Positions 1 through 10,636 of a DNA stretch of 64,000 nt are shown here, one piece after another. The first letter of the stretch is position 1. Every line of letters starts with the position of its first letter. The notes beneath the pieces were generated by a model that saw only the letters and a list, made by a program, of their open reading frames with translations, was not told the origin of the DNA and did no database searches. Source of the stretch: Symsagittifera roscoffensis. Lineage: Eukaryota > Xenacoelomorpha > Acoela > Convolutidae. Location: NCBI RefSeq assembly GCF_963678635.1, contig NC_087066.1:7035954-7099953 (forward strand). The letters are read 5' to 3'. A program made the translations under genes and the position numbers.

Positions 1-3000
1 GTTTGGAAATTTCATTAGAATTAGTTGAAATCTGTAAACTCGGTGGTTTGGGTTAGATTTTTGTGTAAAGAGAAAGATGATTGGTTTATGGTCTGTGAAT
101 AGAACTGTTGGATGTTTTGATCCAAGTATCAGAAATTCATATTCTGTCAGTGTATATATTATGGCTGTACATTCTCTCATTAGAGTTGAGAGTCGTAGCT
201 CTGCTTGAGTGAATAATCGAGAATTTGCTGATATGAGGTTCATTTTATTTGTACCATTATGTGATTGTAATAGTGCTGCACCGATGCCAAAGTTCGAAGC
301 ATCGCACATTGCATAAAATGGTTGATTTGAATCTGGAATTGTGTTTGAAATTTGTTCAGTTAAAAGTTTCTTTATTTCTTCAAATCGTGTTTGATGTTCT
401 GTGTTCCATTCAAAATTATTTTGTTGTCTAAGGATGTTATAAAATGGTCGTAGATATAATTGCATTTTATAAACATATTTACTTAAAAAGTTTAACATTC
501 CAAGAAATTCTTGGATTTTCTTTTTATTTGTTGGTGGTTGAAGTTTTTGAATAGCGTCAATGCGTGATTTCAATGGAGTGATTGTTTTTCTTTCTATATT
601 ATGTCCTAAGAATTTAACTCTTGTCAAAAAGAAGTGTGATTTATCGGGGGCGGCCTTCAGATTTTCGTTCTGAAGTATTTGGTGATATTTTTCTAAAACA
701 TTGAACATCTCGTCTTTTGTTTGTGATTGCATAAAAACATCGTCTAAATAGGTGATTGCGTTTTTCTTGAGTATTAGTGGTCTAAAAATTTTGCTCATAA
801 AAGCTGAAAATGCTGCTGGTCCTATGGATATTCCATAGAATAAGCGGTTGAATTCATATTGTTGGTTTCCGATAACAAATTGTGTTAAACGTCGTGATTG
901 TTCATCTAGTGGCATTTGATTGTATGCACTATTCATATCGGCGGTTGTAAAGTATTTGCCGTTTATTTTTGTTAAAATAACTTGTATTGGTTCAATGGGC
1001 CAATTACATTTTGATTCATCTATAAGTGAATTGAGGTATCTAGCATCGAGAACGATTTTTAATGATTCTCCTTTAGCTAGAATGATAACGGGGTTGATGA
1101 ATGTGTTGCCTTTTGGTTGTTCTTCTTTGTTTACTGGTGATATAATGTTGTATTGTTCTAAAATGTCGAGTAATCTGTTCACTTTATCATGTAAGTGAAT
1201 TGGTACTTTACTTGCTCTCTGTTTTTTGAAAACTGCGTCTGGTTTTAACGGGAGATGTAGTGATGAACTGATTTTTCCAACATCGAATTTTGATGTTGCA
1301 TAGACTGATGAATATTTAATTAGCTGTTTGGCTAACTTTTCGAATTCGTCTTGTGTTATTTGTGAATGTTGGAAATTAAACATTGTTAAAAATTTCTGTT
1401 GGTCCTCTGTGTAGTTACTTATGTTGAATGTAGGTTTGAAATATGGAGTTTTTGTGAAATAATCCGTATTTCTGTTTTCGTTACTTATTATATTATTTAT
1501 AGATAATTCTTCATTAAGAATTGTAGATTGGCAAATATCTAGTAATTGGAGTATATTATTTACGCGATAGGCTTTTTCGTGTATTGGTGATATTGTAGCG
1601 TTGGTTTCACAATATCCTAAAAGTCCTAAAGGTAATGTTACTTGGTAAGGTGTGTTGTTATAGACATGTAAGGAAATAATATCGGAATTCGAATTTTTCA
1701 AATATTTTATGGATGAGATTGTGATTTTGAAAAATTTGTGAATAGGTTTGAATTCAAATTCTGACATATAAAATTTTTGTTTGTTTTGTTCTTTATCATA
1801 TTGGTGAACTTGTTTGATTGAAAAATTATAGATATTTCCTGATAGTGGTTTTAGGTGTTTTCTTTGTTGGTTAAATATCGGGTAGAATTTTGAAAAGAAT
1901 GGTGGTTGTTTATTTAATCTTTGAAAAAATGTTAAGGATGTTTCTTTTGTTTTTGTATATTTATCTTTGATTAATATTTTACTATTTAGTATGTTAATTG
2001 TTGGTATATACTTCGAAATAAATGGTATTCCAATGATATTATATTTAATATCAGTGATATGGAATATTTGTTTAAATGGCTTATTTAAAATTTTGCTTTG
2101 CTCCATTGTTCTGGTGGGGAGGAGAAATAATTGGATTTTTCCGTAGTTTATCAATGTTGATCCTTGTGCTGTTGCTAACTTACTGGAGGTTTCAAGAGGT
2201 GTTAGCTTTGGGTGTAAAGTTTTTATTTCATTCCATGTGGGGATGTTTATTATGTTTGATTCTGCTCCTGAATCAATTAAAAAATCTATTTCAAGGTCTG
2301 GTGGTTGAAATTCTTTATTTCTTGGGCTTTCTAAGAGAAATGGTATTGTCCAAATTTTTTCTTTGGGTTGTTCTTTTTGTATATTTTGATAAATGTGGTT
2401 TGTATTCAAGCATTTTGTTTTGATATTTTTATTGGTTTGATTTGTATTGTTAATCTCATTTGTTTCTTGCGTCGTTGGTGTGGAATTTATGGGTGTAGTG
2501 TAATAATTTTGGAGAAATTCTGATTGATTTTCATATATGTGTGATGAAAAAGGTTGTTCATATATGACAGATTCATAGTCATTTTCGACTTTTATCATAT
2601 TGATAGAAAGAGTGTTTTCAGTATCACTTTCTGAATCTGATGATGTACAGTTTATTTGATTGAGTTGTAACGTATCAGTTACTGTGTCATCAATACCTGG
2701 AGGGTCTGATGTTGTTTCTGGATTAGATTGTACTTGATTGATTTGTCTTTGATGTTTAGGTGTACTACTTCTGTGGCGATTATTAGAATTATTATAGTTA
2801 TTATTATTCCGGTGTGGTGATTGGGAATAATTTCTATAACGATTATTATAACTTGAGTGTCGATTTTGTGAATTATTTCGCGATCTGTTTTGGTAATTAT
2901 TGTTTGGTCTGTTATAGTTCGGTCTATTATATGAGTTATTCCTTGATCGATTGTTCGGGTAATTCTGGTTTCGGTTGTTTGAATAACTTCTATTTCGATT

Positions 3001-5958
3001 ATAGGAGTAGTTTCTATTCCTATTGTATGATGAATTTCGTGATTGGTTGTTTGGATAGTAGTTATTTCTTGATTGGGAATTAGATCTTGAAACAAATCGT
3101 TGTGTATTTGATTTTGATCTGGAGTAGTTACTTCTACTATTTGGTCTATTGTAGTGATTTTGTGATGAATTTTGTGTATTTCTTCGTTCTGGTGATCTTC
3201 CTCTATAACTTGAGTTATATGGTGATTGATTTCTTGTATAATTTGTATTGTTCGGGAGTGGTTTTCCTGAACTGTTGTTGCTGTGGACTGTTTTGTTTGG
3301 TAGATTTTGATCTTTTTTCATGTATTGATAGAATGATTTATTTGGTTCTTTATATTTTTGAGGTTTATTTTGACTATCTTGCTGTTTTTGTCTACATTCG
3401 GAAATACTATGTCCGTATCGTCGGCAATAATTACACCATTTTTTGAAAGATGGTTTGCCTTTGAAGTTTGGGTTCTTTTCGTAAATATTGAGTATTTCAG
3501 TGATTTTTTCAACGAGGTCTGTCTCTGATTCCTGTATATTATTAATATTAGTGGGAGTCGTTTCAATTCTGTTAACGTATTGTAATTTCAGATTTTCCGT
3601 TTCTTCTAGTTTCATCGTGATTTCTGCTTGTTCTAATTTGTCTACTAGTTTTCGAAAATCTAAATCGGGTTCTCGAATTGAAGAAGGATGGGAAGCTCTC
3701 TTTTTTATTGCTATTTTCCTTAATTGTGGTGTTAAGGTCATCATTAAGATTTCTGTCATCTTTGTGTTTTTATAGTCGTGCGTATTTAGTGAATATGCTT
3801 TTCGAACTAGTGTTTCGATTCGTACTGCTATTTGCTTGATGGTTTCGTTTGGTAATCTGCGAATTTCATTACATAAAACTCTTTGTTGTTGTTTGTTTCT
3901 TTCGGAGTCAAACATTTTTGAAAATTCTTGTGTAAACCTTTTCCAGTTTGATTTTATTTCTAGAGGTAGTACTGAAAACCATTTTTGGGCTGCGCCATCT
4001 AAGGTTGTTTGTATTAACGCTGTGCGTCGATGTATCCAGTTTTGATGTAGTGGCGTATTAATTGGTTCAGGTCCAATATTTAAAATCAGGTTTGCTGTTA
4101 CTGCATTTAAATAATCTTCTACAGAGTATTCAGGGTCTGTTCCTGTGAAAACCATTAAAGGTTTGTTTGATGTTATTGATGATCCACCCATAAGGTATGG
4201 ATTCATTGTCATTTGTAGTGATTCTGCTGCATTTGGCATTTGAGAAAAATTTGAAAGTTGGTTTCTTGTTATTTCATGTTGTTGGAGATAATATGGGAGT
4301 GGTATTTCATTTTGCATTTGTGATGGTTGATACGAGTGTGCAGTCATTGGATTTTGTTGTTGAATTGGTTGAAAAGATTGTGTATTAATTAGATTTTGTT
4401 GTTGAATTGGTTGTTGATGTTGTGCATCTATTGATTGTGGAGAAAAATTTCTATGATTTGTACGTGTTCTCTGTATTCCTTGTCTACGATATTCTTGAGT
4501 ATTTGGTGCAAATATATCTGGTTGTAAGAAATCATCATCTGAGGATAAATAATCCATTTGATAAGATGTCTGTTTTTTATTTTTATTTTGTTGAAAAAAT
4601 GGGTAATTTTCACTGTGATCCTGTGGAGGATTTGTTTGGAAATTTATTGAATTAGGTTGGGTCATTGGGTTATCCCAATTTCGAGATCTTGTATATTGGT
4701 TAAAATTTCTTTGTGGTTGATTATATGTTTTTGATGGATGTGTATAATTATAATTATGGTCTGTAAAGTTGTTGCTAGTGAATGTTTTGCGTGTTTTTGA
4801 TGGTATTGTCATGGGTCTGTATGTTTGGTAATCCATATGTGAATATTTAGGGGTAACCGAAGGTTTAACGGTTGATTGTAAGGTTACCTGTGTTTGTGAA
4901 GGATTTGTATTTCTTGGTGTTGTTAAATTTGGGCGTATTGGTGAAATACTTTGTTGTGTAGTTGTTGTGTGTACAATTTCTTCATTTATGAAGTGTGATG
5001 GTGTCTGGATATCTTGTTGAGTAAGATTCCTAGTTCCATTGAGGTTTTCATTGTGTATAACTGTAGAGTTTAAACTATTATTTTGTGTATCGGGCAAAAA
5101 TGTATTATAGTTTAATGGTGTTGCATCAATGGTTAATGGTATTACTTTTACATAATCTCTTATGTAAGATATCGTACTTATTGCTTGACTTGAGATTGAT
5201 TGTGGGAAGCTTATAAATGCGGGATGAGACCATTCGGGGTCCCAAACATAATCTGATTGTTCTGTGATAGCGGTATCATCGTTCGAGTTTTGGGGTCTAA
5301 AATTTTTTCTTGCTTGTGCAATTAAATCAATATTGTGTGTGAAATAATCTATTATAAACCATGCCAAAATTTTTTGTAGATCGTGTTTTGTATGTTGTGA
5401 AACGTCGTCTTTCGTGAAATTTTCTTTAATGATGTTTAAATAACTAGAGAGTAGTGTGATTTCATGTCGTACTCTTAAATGTTTAGATGTTTCTGTCGGT
5501 GAGACATTTGTTATTGGGATTTCGTTTTCTAATATCGAAATATAACTATATATTATTGCGAAAACTTCATTGGTGAATATGGAGTTTGCTCTTTGTGAGT
5601 TATGATATTGGATGCTTTTTATATATTCTGAAAAAACTTTTGAAAATTCTAAATCAAGATCGTCTGTTTGAATTGTATATTTTCTATTATTATGGTTTGG
5701 TGAGGTGAATTCTATGGAGTAGATTCCATACTGTTGTGTTATGTTGCATATATCTTTTAAGTAGTGGTCTATGATTTGTCTTTTGATTTTTACATCTGGG
5801 AACTCTGTTTTACATGGACTGATTCCGGGTTCAAATAAATTTAATAGTAAATTTTTGCAAAATATATGTTGTCCTCTATCAGTGGTTGCATCTACTATAA
5901 AAGGAAAGATTTCATCATCATCTGGACTTTCTTCACCTGGGGTGTGCGTTGAGCTCAT
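1..5958 (-). CDS. gag-pol: ORF2 Gag-Pol polyprotein, left Gypsy copy (open, truncated by window)
   Basis: Starting at the ATG whose first base is 5958, I read all 1986 codons to base 1 and found no in-frame stop. Order: an unrecognised N-terminal region, Gln/Asn-rich linker, Gag capsid-like region, CCHC zinc knuckle (CX2CX4HX4C, 3394-3435), Asn/Arg/Ser/Tyr-rich tract, aspartic protease with DSGAES (2263-2271 encodes DSG), reverse transcriptase with YLDD (739-750), and RNase H with its first Asp at 301-303. Gag and Pol are one reading frame with no stop or shift between them. The start was chosen because it is the first ATG after the last upstream stop in this frame and is conserved in both copies. 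All catalytic motifs in view are present. Confidence 0.95.
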   Translation of the reverse strand, partial: MSSTHTPGEESPDDDEIFPFIVDATTDRGQHIFCKNLLLNLFEPGISPCKTEFPDVKIKRQIIDHYLKDICNITQQYGIYSIEFTSPNHNNRKYTIQTDDLDLEFSKVFSEYIKSIQYHNSQRANSIFTNEVFAIIYSYISILENEIPITNVSPTETSKHLRVRHEITLLSSYLNIIKENFTKDDVSQHTKHDLQKILAWFIIDYFTHNIDLIAQARKNFRPQNSNDDTAITEQSDYVWDPEWSHPAFISFPQSISSQAISTISYIRDYVKVIPLTIDATPLNYNTFLPDTQNNSLNSTVIHNENLNGTRNLTQQDIQTPSHFINEEIVHTTTTQQSISPIRPNLTTPRNTNPSQTQVTLQSTVKPSVTPKYSHMDYQTYRPMTIPSKTRKTFTSNNFTDHNYNYTHPSKTYNQPQRNFNQYTRSRNWDNPMTQPNSINFQTNPPQDHSENYPFFQQNKNKKQTSYQMDYLSSDDDFLQPDIFAPNTQEYRRQGIQRTRTNHRNFSPQSIDAQHQQPIQQQNLINTQSFQPIQQQNPMTAHSYQPSQMQNEIPLPYYLQQHEITRNQLSNFSQMPNAAESLQMTMNPYLMGGSSITSNKPLMVFTGTDPEYSVEDYLNAVTANLILNIGPEPINTPLHQNWIHRRTALIQTTLDGAAQKWFSVLPLEIKSNWKRFTQEFSKMFDSERNKQQQRVLCNEIRRLPNETIKQIAVRIETLVRKAYSLNTHDYKNTKMTEILMMTLTPQLRKIAIKKRASHPSSIREPDLDFRKLVDKLEQAEITMKLEETENLKLQYVNRIETTPTNINNIQESETDLVEKITEILNIYEKNPNFKGKPSFKKWCNYCRRYGHSISECRQKQQDSQNKPQKYKEPNKSFYQYMKKDQNLPNKTVHSNNSSGKPLPNNTNYTRNQSPYNSSYRGRSPERRNTQNSSQNHYNRPNSRSNYSRSKSNTQRFVSRSNSQSRNNYYPNNQSRNSSYNRNRNYSYNRNRSYSNNRNQNYPNNRSRNNSYNRPNYNRPNNNYQNRSRNNSQNRHSSYNNRYRNYSQSPHRNNNNYNNSNNRHRSSTPKHQRQINQVQSNPETTSDPPGIDDTVTDTLQLNQINCTSSDSESDTENTLSINMIKVENDYESVIYEQPFSSHIYENQSEFLQNYYTTPINSTPTTQETNEINNTNQTNKNIKTKCLNTNHIYQNIQKEQPKEKIWTIPFLLESPRNKEFQPPDLEIDFLIDSGAESNIINIPTWNEIKTLHPKLTPLETSSKLATAQGSTLINYGKIQLFLLPTRTMEQSKILNKPFKQIFHITDIKYNIIGIPFISKYIPTINILNSKILIKDKYTKTKETSLTFFQRLNKQPPFFSKFYPIFNQQRKHLKPLSGNIYNFSIKQVHQYDKEQNKQKFYMSEFEFKPIHKFFKITISSIKYLKNSNSDIISLHVYNNTPYQVTLPLGLLGYCETNATISPIHEKAYRVNNILQLLDICQSTILNEELSINNIISNENRNTDYFTKTPYFKPTFNISNYTEDQQKFLTMFNFQHSQITQDEFEKLAKQLIKYSSVYATSKFDVGKISSSLHLPLKPDAVFKKQRASKVPIHLHDKVNRLLDILEQYNIISPVNKEEQPKGNTFINPVIILAKGESLKIVLDARYLNSLIDESKCNWPIEPIQVILTKINGKYFTTADMNSAYNQMPLDEQSRRLTQFVIGNQQYEFNRLFYGISIGPAAFSAFMSKIFRPLILKKNAITYLDDVFMQSQTKDEMFNVLEKYHQILQNENLKAAPDKSHFFLTRVKFLGHNIERKTITPLKSRIDAIQKLQPPTNKKKIQEFLGMLNFLSKYVYKMQLYLRPFYNILRQQNNFEWNTEHQTRFEEIKKLLTEQISNTIPDSNQPFYAMCDASNFGIGAALLQSHNGTNKMNLISANSRLFTQAELRLSTLMRECTAIIYTLTEYEFLILGSKHPTVLFTDHKPIIFLFTQKSNPNHRVYRFQLILMKFPN

Positions 5959-6400
5959 TTTTTCGTTCGATGACTGTTAATATGTAATTATTAATGTGTC
6001 GAATTGGTTGATTCCAATTGTATAAATGTACTGGTTTGTGTTTATACTGCTTTTTTATTCTTCTTTTTCCTCTTTTTGATGAATTTGAAGTTGTTTCTGA
6101 GTCAGAAAAATATAATTGATCGTGAAGTGGGCAATTTTTATCTATTGATTCTTTTAGTTTGTAAAGTTCGTCTAAACTGTTGGTTTCTGATTCTGAAAAT
6201 GCGTTTCGATTTTTTGAAAATCTTTTTCGTGTTATTTGTCTTTGTTTCGTTATTATTTTTCTTTTTAGTGTTTGTCGTTTTGTTCGAATGTATCCAACTG
6301 TTTGTGTATGAGGTGTGATTACAAGGTCGTATTTTTTGTTATCTATTTCACAATTGTGTAAAACGATTGTTTGTTTATTTCCTAGGTTTTTAAATGACAT
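5933..6400 (-). CDS. ORF1, small basic protein (155 aa), left Gypsy copy
   Basis: First sizeable ORF of the element, ATG at 6400. Residues about 41-60 and 110-122 are dense in Lys/Arg; between them lies an acidic and serine-rich stretch (FSDSETTSNSS). It differs from the right copy at six residues with no indel, so the frame has been maintained. The 3' end overlaps the start of ORF2 by 26 bases in another frame. I see no zinc knuckle, signal peptide or membrane helix. The basic composition fits nucleic-acid binding or nuclear targeting, but the family is not recognised. A protein before gag in this position is not part of the standard Ty3/Gypsy plan. Confidence 0.8.
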   Translation of the reverse strand: MSFKNLGNKQTIVLHNCEIDNKKYDLVITPHTQTVGYIRTKRQTLKRKIITKQRQITRKRFSKNRNAFSESETNSLDELYKLKESIDKNCPLHDQLYFSDSETTSNSSKRGKRRIKKQYKHKPVHLYNWNQPIRHINNYILTVIERKNELNAHPR

Positions 6401-7332
6401 AAGGTTTAGGATGACGGATGCAAAAGGTTGTTAAATGGTTTCTATTTTCCTAAACTGTTAGTTCTTACGATTTTTTGGTTAGCTTAACCTGGGTCTATTT
6501 GTTCAGGGTTGGAGAGAAAAGTATATCGATTCCGAAGAATGATTTTTTACTTTCTCGTGGCTAGTATAAGTTAAGGTGTTAACTTACTTAATCTTACTTA
6601 GGGGTAGTGATTGTGTTCAAGGGTTGGAGAATAGTAAATCGATCCACAAGGTTCAGGTATAATTAGAACGCGAGTAGTTCGTTAGATACTATTTTAAACT
6701 TACTAAGTCTAAGATTTATCCTGGGTCTGGTAAGAGGGGGGGTCAAGTGAAGGATGAATAACCGAAGTTCTTCACTGTTTATCCTAATTTGAATGATTAG
6801 TTTTGTTTAAAAATTTCTATTAGTCTTAGGTCTTTAGAAAGGGTTGGGTAGTGAATCGACGTTTGAGGTCGTTAGACACTAATTAAGTGGGTGGGGGAGA
6901 ACAAAGTTGTTCTGTTTGATCCAAGGATAAGCCTTGATGATCAAATTTGAAATTTAATTAAGTAGAAAATGATTTAAGATCCAAGGATAAGCCTTGATGA
7001 TCTGGTTTTAAAACTAAGTGAATTTAAGTTTTAATAAAATTTTAAATGTGTGTAAAGGAAAGATTTAGTGTTTTGATGATATTAGTGGGTTTATGATTGC
7101 TGTTATGTTTTAGGTGATGGAGCTGGAACAACAGGATGATTTATGATTATTAACCATTTATTGTCATGCTACTAATTTTTATTTTTATTTTTCAATAAAT
7201 ATTTTTCAAACATGTTTTGTATATTACTGCAGAGTTTTAGGAAAACGATCTTAGATCTTTTTATCAATCGTTATTGTATATTAATAATTTTGTTTAGCGC
7301 CTGAAATGATTTTGAAGATTAGCTTCAAGGTT
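6401..7332 (-). promoter_or_regulatory. structured leader / 5' UTR of left Gypsy copy
   Basis: About 0.9 kb with no long ORF separates the 77-codon ORF from ORF1. It holds two identical 25-base hairpin units at 6918-6942 and 6979-7003 (arms CAAGG/CCTTG, 5-base loop, outer GATC/GATC). It also holds three imperfect copies of a motif reading, in element sense, TCGAT-TACT-CTCCAACCCT, near 6508-6536, 6621-6648 and 6840-6860. All are present in the right copy. A role in RNA packaging, dimerisation or internal initiation is inference. Confidence 0.6.
6918..7003 (-). repeat. paired direct-repeat hairpins in leader, left copy
   Basis: Two copies of a 25-base unit start 61 bases apart. Each folds with CAAGG/CCTTG arms around ATAAG and GATC at both outer ends. 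Both units are identical to each other and to those in the right element, although surrounding leader bases vary. Confidence 0.75.
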
Positions 7333-7566
7333 TTATGTTTGCAAATGAAAATCTAAATTCATTGCCAGTAGTATTCTAAATATAAAAGTTTGTTCTGGTT
7401 TTTGCTTAACTATCATATAGCTATATGGCAAGTTTCTACTTTGTCGTATGTCGTCTCTGGTTCGAGGTCTTCTTCCAATTCCGGGTAGTTCTGTTATGGT
7501 TCGGAATATTGGCTCTGATCTATTGAGTCGTAGAGACATTTCGATTAAATTATTGTCGTATAACAT
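7333..7566 (-). CDS. 77-codon leader ORF, left Gypsy copy
   Basis: Small ORF just downstream of the inferred primer-binding site and about 0.9 kb upstream of ORF1. It reads from a methionine followed by LYDNNLIEMSLRLNRSEP to a C-terminal MNLDFHLQT. The right copy at 55829-56062 has the same length and differs at only three residues (T/I, R/K, K/R), with no indel. It has no domain, signal peptide or membrane segment that I recognise, and is mildly basic with an Arg/Pro-rich centre (GRRPRT). It may be a real leader peptide, or chance openness in a conserved leader. Confidence 0.4.
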   Translation of the reverse strand: MLYDNNLIEMSLRLNRSEPIFRTITELPGIGRRPRTRDDIRQSRNLPYSYMIVKQKPEQTFIFRILLAMNLDFHLQT

Positions 7567-7641
7567 TTTGTAAATGTTTTTGTCTAATTTCTAATCTATT
7601 TTGGTTAATTCTAAGCTATTAAGGTCTTGTTCGAGACTTAT

Positions 7642-7651
7642 GGTTGCACCA
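7642..7651 (-). promoter_or_regulatory. possible primer-binding site, left Gypsy copy
   Basis: TGGTGCAACC lies two bases inside the inferred LTR end; the right copy has TGGTGCGACC at 55744-55753. The leading TGG fits pairing with a tRNA CCA end, but I could not match the rest to a particular tRNA. The one-base difference between copies weakens the call. Confidence 0.35.
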
Positions 7652-7653
7652 GA

Positions 7654-8064
7654 TGAGTTAGGACCGAGTTGGTTAACTCATAGAGTAATTTCGGATAGGG
7701 TACACCGTCTGCTCGTCACGCTATCTTATTTTCGGCCGGATAGATTCGTGCAACTTCTTAGTCTAATACCGATCCTAATCTTACTCTTATACTATCTAGT
7801 CTCAGGTTGTTTAACTAGTCTCTGCTAGGCTCAATAGATCTAGGGTATACTGGTTTATTGCGGCTGCTGAAGTGCTCGGGAGAGTCCAACTAATTTCTAA
7901 GTTAAATTCAAATCTCTCTGGTGCTGAAATTACAAGTAACTTCAGCACTTACAAATAAGTGGGTTGTTAGTTAGATGGATCATGATTGGTTAATATTAAA
8001 TACTTTACATTGGTAAAATATCTAAATTATCCAATCATAAAATGTAGTCTAGATCAGGTTCCAT
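7654..8064 (-). repeat. 5' LTR of left Gypsy copy (~411 bp)
   Basis: The outer edge is the exact point where homology to the right-hand copy ends (TGGAACC...). The inner edge is inferred: the sequence reads ...AACTCA, then TC, then TGGTGCAACC, the usual arrangement of LTR-CA, a short spacer and a primer-binding site starting TGG. An AATAAA lies inside the LTR. The 3' LTR is outside the window, so the length is provisional. The outer ~295 bp are duplicated at 12153-12445. Confidence 0.7.
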
Positions 8065-8483
8065 ATTTCACAGATACATTCTAATTCAGTTCAATAAAAG
8101 GATTTACAATTCTTCCAACCTTGTATCTTTGAACTTATAAATTTTTGGCAGAGCGGACGTTCACCTTCTATAAGGTTCTTCTAAGCGCCAATTTATTTGG
8201 ATCAGTGGAAAGCTGTGTGAATTATGATGTAAGGTCAGATTAATGTCGGAAATAGGACTATCAAGCAGACAGATTTCAGCTCGAATCAGTTTAACTACTA
8301 TGGTTTATATAGGTTTGGCAAAGGAATGCAATGGACTGCATGGCAGATAAACCATGGCAGCGAAACAAGACAGAGATGTAGCCATGCTGTCCTATCCGGT
8401 AATGCATGGAACTTTCGGGTGAGATGTCCTCGAAGATATTAATCCACATTATTCAATCTGGGAATGGGAGTCGGGGACTATTC

Positions 8484-8563
8484 TCATGGGCGAAGGACCA
8501 CATGGGCGAAAGACTTATGGGCGAAGGGCGAAGGGCTGAAGGACTTATGGGCGAAGGTCGAAA
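8484..8563. repeat. short G-rich minisatellite, copy 1
   Basis: Five or six imperfect repeats of ATGGGCGAAGG/AAGGAC with variable spacing. The same array is at 12865-12944 in copy 2 of the duplication. It lies in unannotated flank 8065-8848, where I see no gene. Confidence 0.7.
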
Positions 8564-8875
8564 GTCAATTATTAAAATGAATCAATTTCCGTTCAACTAA
8601 AGGGAATTCAATGAAGAAATATTTTGCTTCCTTTATAACGAAACATTTGAAATAAAAAAAAATTGTTCCGATTCGCCGGCGATTAGTGAAAATTTGAAAG
8701 TTTTGTATATTGCTATTGTTTTTTTATTCGGCCAATGTTAATATTAAGTCCCTGGAAATGTTTACTTTCTTTGAGATTTTCTTATTTTCTTTCTAAAAAT
8801 TGAAATCTTTTGGCTGATTTTTAATTTCGCTCATTCGTTCCTTCGCCTTTGAAGGATTACACCGTCATTTTTTTT

Positions 8876-10110
8876 CGCTTTATTATAATTAATATAATAA
8901 TTATTATGATTGTGATTACGATAATCAGCATTATAATTATGATCATTATGAATATTATGATTATTTTTATGTTCATTGTAGTCATGGTTAATATTGTGAT
9001 TGTTATTATGATTATTTTTATGATTATGAGTATTATCAATAGTGTGTTAAGCGTAAATTTTTTAATGATTATTAGAATCATTGTGACTATTAATTTTATT
9101 TTGATTATCTTTATTATGATTATGATTATGATAATTATGACTGGTATGATGATTTTTGTGATTTTTTTGATTTCCTCTATGTATATTATGATTATTATTA
9201 TGATTGTTATGATTTTTATGATTATGATTATTATGATCATTTTGTTTATTTTGATTAATTTTATAATTATGATCACTAGGCTTAAGATTTTTTCTATTAT
9301 GAATATTATTATGATTATTATGATTAGGATTATAATTATTATGATTTTGATTTATTGAATGAATACTATGACGATTATTATGATTTTTGTGGTTAGTTTA
9401 TGATTTTTTTTATCATGAATATGATTAATATGAATTAGATCATTATGATTATCCTGATTGTTATTAAGATTATTTTCATGATTTTGGTTATTATGATTAT
9501 TTTTATGATTATTATGTTTATTATTACGATTATTACGTCATATTTATAATTTTGATTAAAAAATGATTTATATATTTATCAATTTTCTAATTTTTGTTTT
9601 GATTATGATTTTTATGATTAAAATGACTCTTATGATTATCATGGTTATAATTACTTTTATTATGATTACTATTATTATGAATTATAATACGGTTTCCGCT
9701 ATGATTACGATAGTGACCATGATTAGTTTGATTGTGGTTAAAATGACTACTAATTTTTAAAAATATTTTCATTTATGCTTATAACTTACATGATTATGAT
9801 GACTATCAGTATGAATATGATTATGATTATTGTTATGATTAGGATGACTATTATGATTGTTTTTATGTTGATTAATATTTTTTTCGTCCTTATATTTAAT
9901 ATTTTTATGATTATGATGACTATCATTATGATTAGTACAATAATAAATAAATTATTATGATTATTATGATTATTATGATTATTACCATGGCTATTGATTT
10001 TTAAAAAAATTATGATTATTATGATTATGATTGTTTCGATTATTATTATGAACCTGATTATTTTAATAATTAGTATGATTATGATTAAAGTGATCACTAG
10101 CCCCAGCACA
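8876..10110. repeat. ATTATGATT-type low-complexity array, copy 1
   Basis: About 1.2 kb made almost only of A, T and G in degenerate permutations of ATTATGATT and TATGATTAT, broken by two less regular stretches near 9540-9600 and 9730-9790. Both strands stay open over several hundred bases and give Ile/Met-rich or Ile/Lys-rich peptides. That follows from the repeat composition, so I do not call genes here. Confidence 0.9.
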
Positions 10111-10364
10111 AACATTCCATCATTTTTTTCGTTTTCGACAAAGGAACAAAAAACTACTTGTCGCTGATTTGAAAAACATAACAGTTTCCCATGCAAACAT
10201 CAAAAACGCTCGTATCACAGCCTTACTTGAAAAAAAAAACGAAAAACGAAAAAAAAATGTTTCGAAAATTTTTGCACCTTTTTTATACTTTTTTCAACAA
10301 CAACAATAACATCTTTTGCAAATGGTATATAAAAATTCTGCAAAATGGTAAGGTAATAAGCCAA

Positions 10365-10430
10365 ATTTTGTCTGGAGAAAAAACAAACCTCCCAAGTAAA
10401 AACATTCCGTCGTCTTCTGGAAAGTTAAGC
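10365..10430 (-). repeat. fragment of the Helentron-like family (diverged subfamily)
   Basis: Reverse complement resembles the 5' part of the family as at 24830-24900: GACGGAA, then ACTTGGG-type sequence, then TTTTTTCTCCAGAC. No internal hairpin or 3' end is present. Confidence 0.5.
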
Positions 10431-10636
10431 CAACTAGTAGCCGCGGAAGTGGTAGGAGCGCATTGTTCCTTTTCTGATATCTCGCATAATTTAAAAAAAA
10501 TGATTTAGAAAAAAATTATTTCAAAGTCTCAAATGTTTTGAAAAATACTTTGGTTTATTCATTGGAATTTTTCAGATATGGAGTTTCAATTAATATGATG
10601 CTTGTGTTGCGTAACTGAGCTGGCATTTCACAATTA

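Larger units (their letters stand above)
1..8064 (-). mobile_element. Ty3/Gypsy LTR retrotransposon, left copy (5' part; runs off window start)
   Basis: Near-full-length LTR retrotransposon on the minus strand, seen from the 5' LTR edge (8064) to the end of the RNase H domain at base 1. Order is LTR, long leader, ORF1, gag-protease-RT-RNase H, which is Ty3/Gypsy order. It matches the element starting at 55332, with coordinates mirrored around a sum of about 63394-63396; comparing ORF1 by eye gives roughly 2-3 percent nucleotide difference. The 5' edge is where homology between the two copies stops, at TGGAACCTGATC. Integrase, polypurine tract and 3' LTR lie outside the window, so target-site duplications cannot be tested. 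Confidence 0.93.
7772..10309. repeat. segmental duplication, copy 1 (2.54 kb)
   Basis: Matches 12153-14690 at a constant offset of 4381 bases with no indel that I noticed and only about ten substitutions. It includes the outer part of the left Gypsy LTR (7772-8064), its genomic flank, a GGGCGAAGG minisatellite and a long ATTATGATT-type array. It ends in a CAACAATAA stretch. The 10310-12152 spacer is not repeated downstream. Confidence 0.95.

Noticed and set aside
920-1198. Plus-strand ORFs within 1-6400 and minus-strand ORFs within 57000-63200
   Set aside because: Shadows of the conserved gag-pol and ORF1 frames; they recur in both copies only because the coding strand is conserved.
2679-3095. 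138-codon Ile/Thr-rich ORF in the gag region (also 60299-60715)
   Set aside because: It is an alternate frame of the Asn/Arg/Tyr/Ser tract in Gag; its composition follows from that tract.
7601-7828. 75-codon antisense ORF across the Gypsy LTR (also 55567-55794), with a hydrophobic C-terminal stretch
   Set aside because: It lies across LTR and primer-binding site, is antisense to the element, and changes most where the copies diverge; probably a shadow.
8849-9358. 169-codon Ile/Met-rich ORF and its antisense partner (also at 13230-13739)
   Set aside because: Both strands are open only because the ATTATGATT-type array lacks stops; no domain or codon pattern supports a gene.
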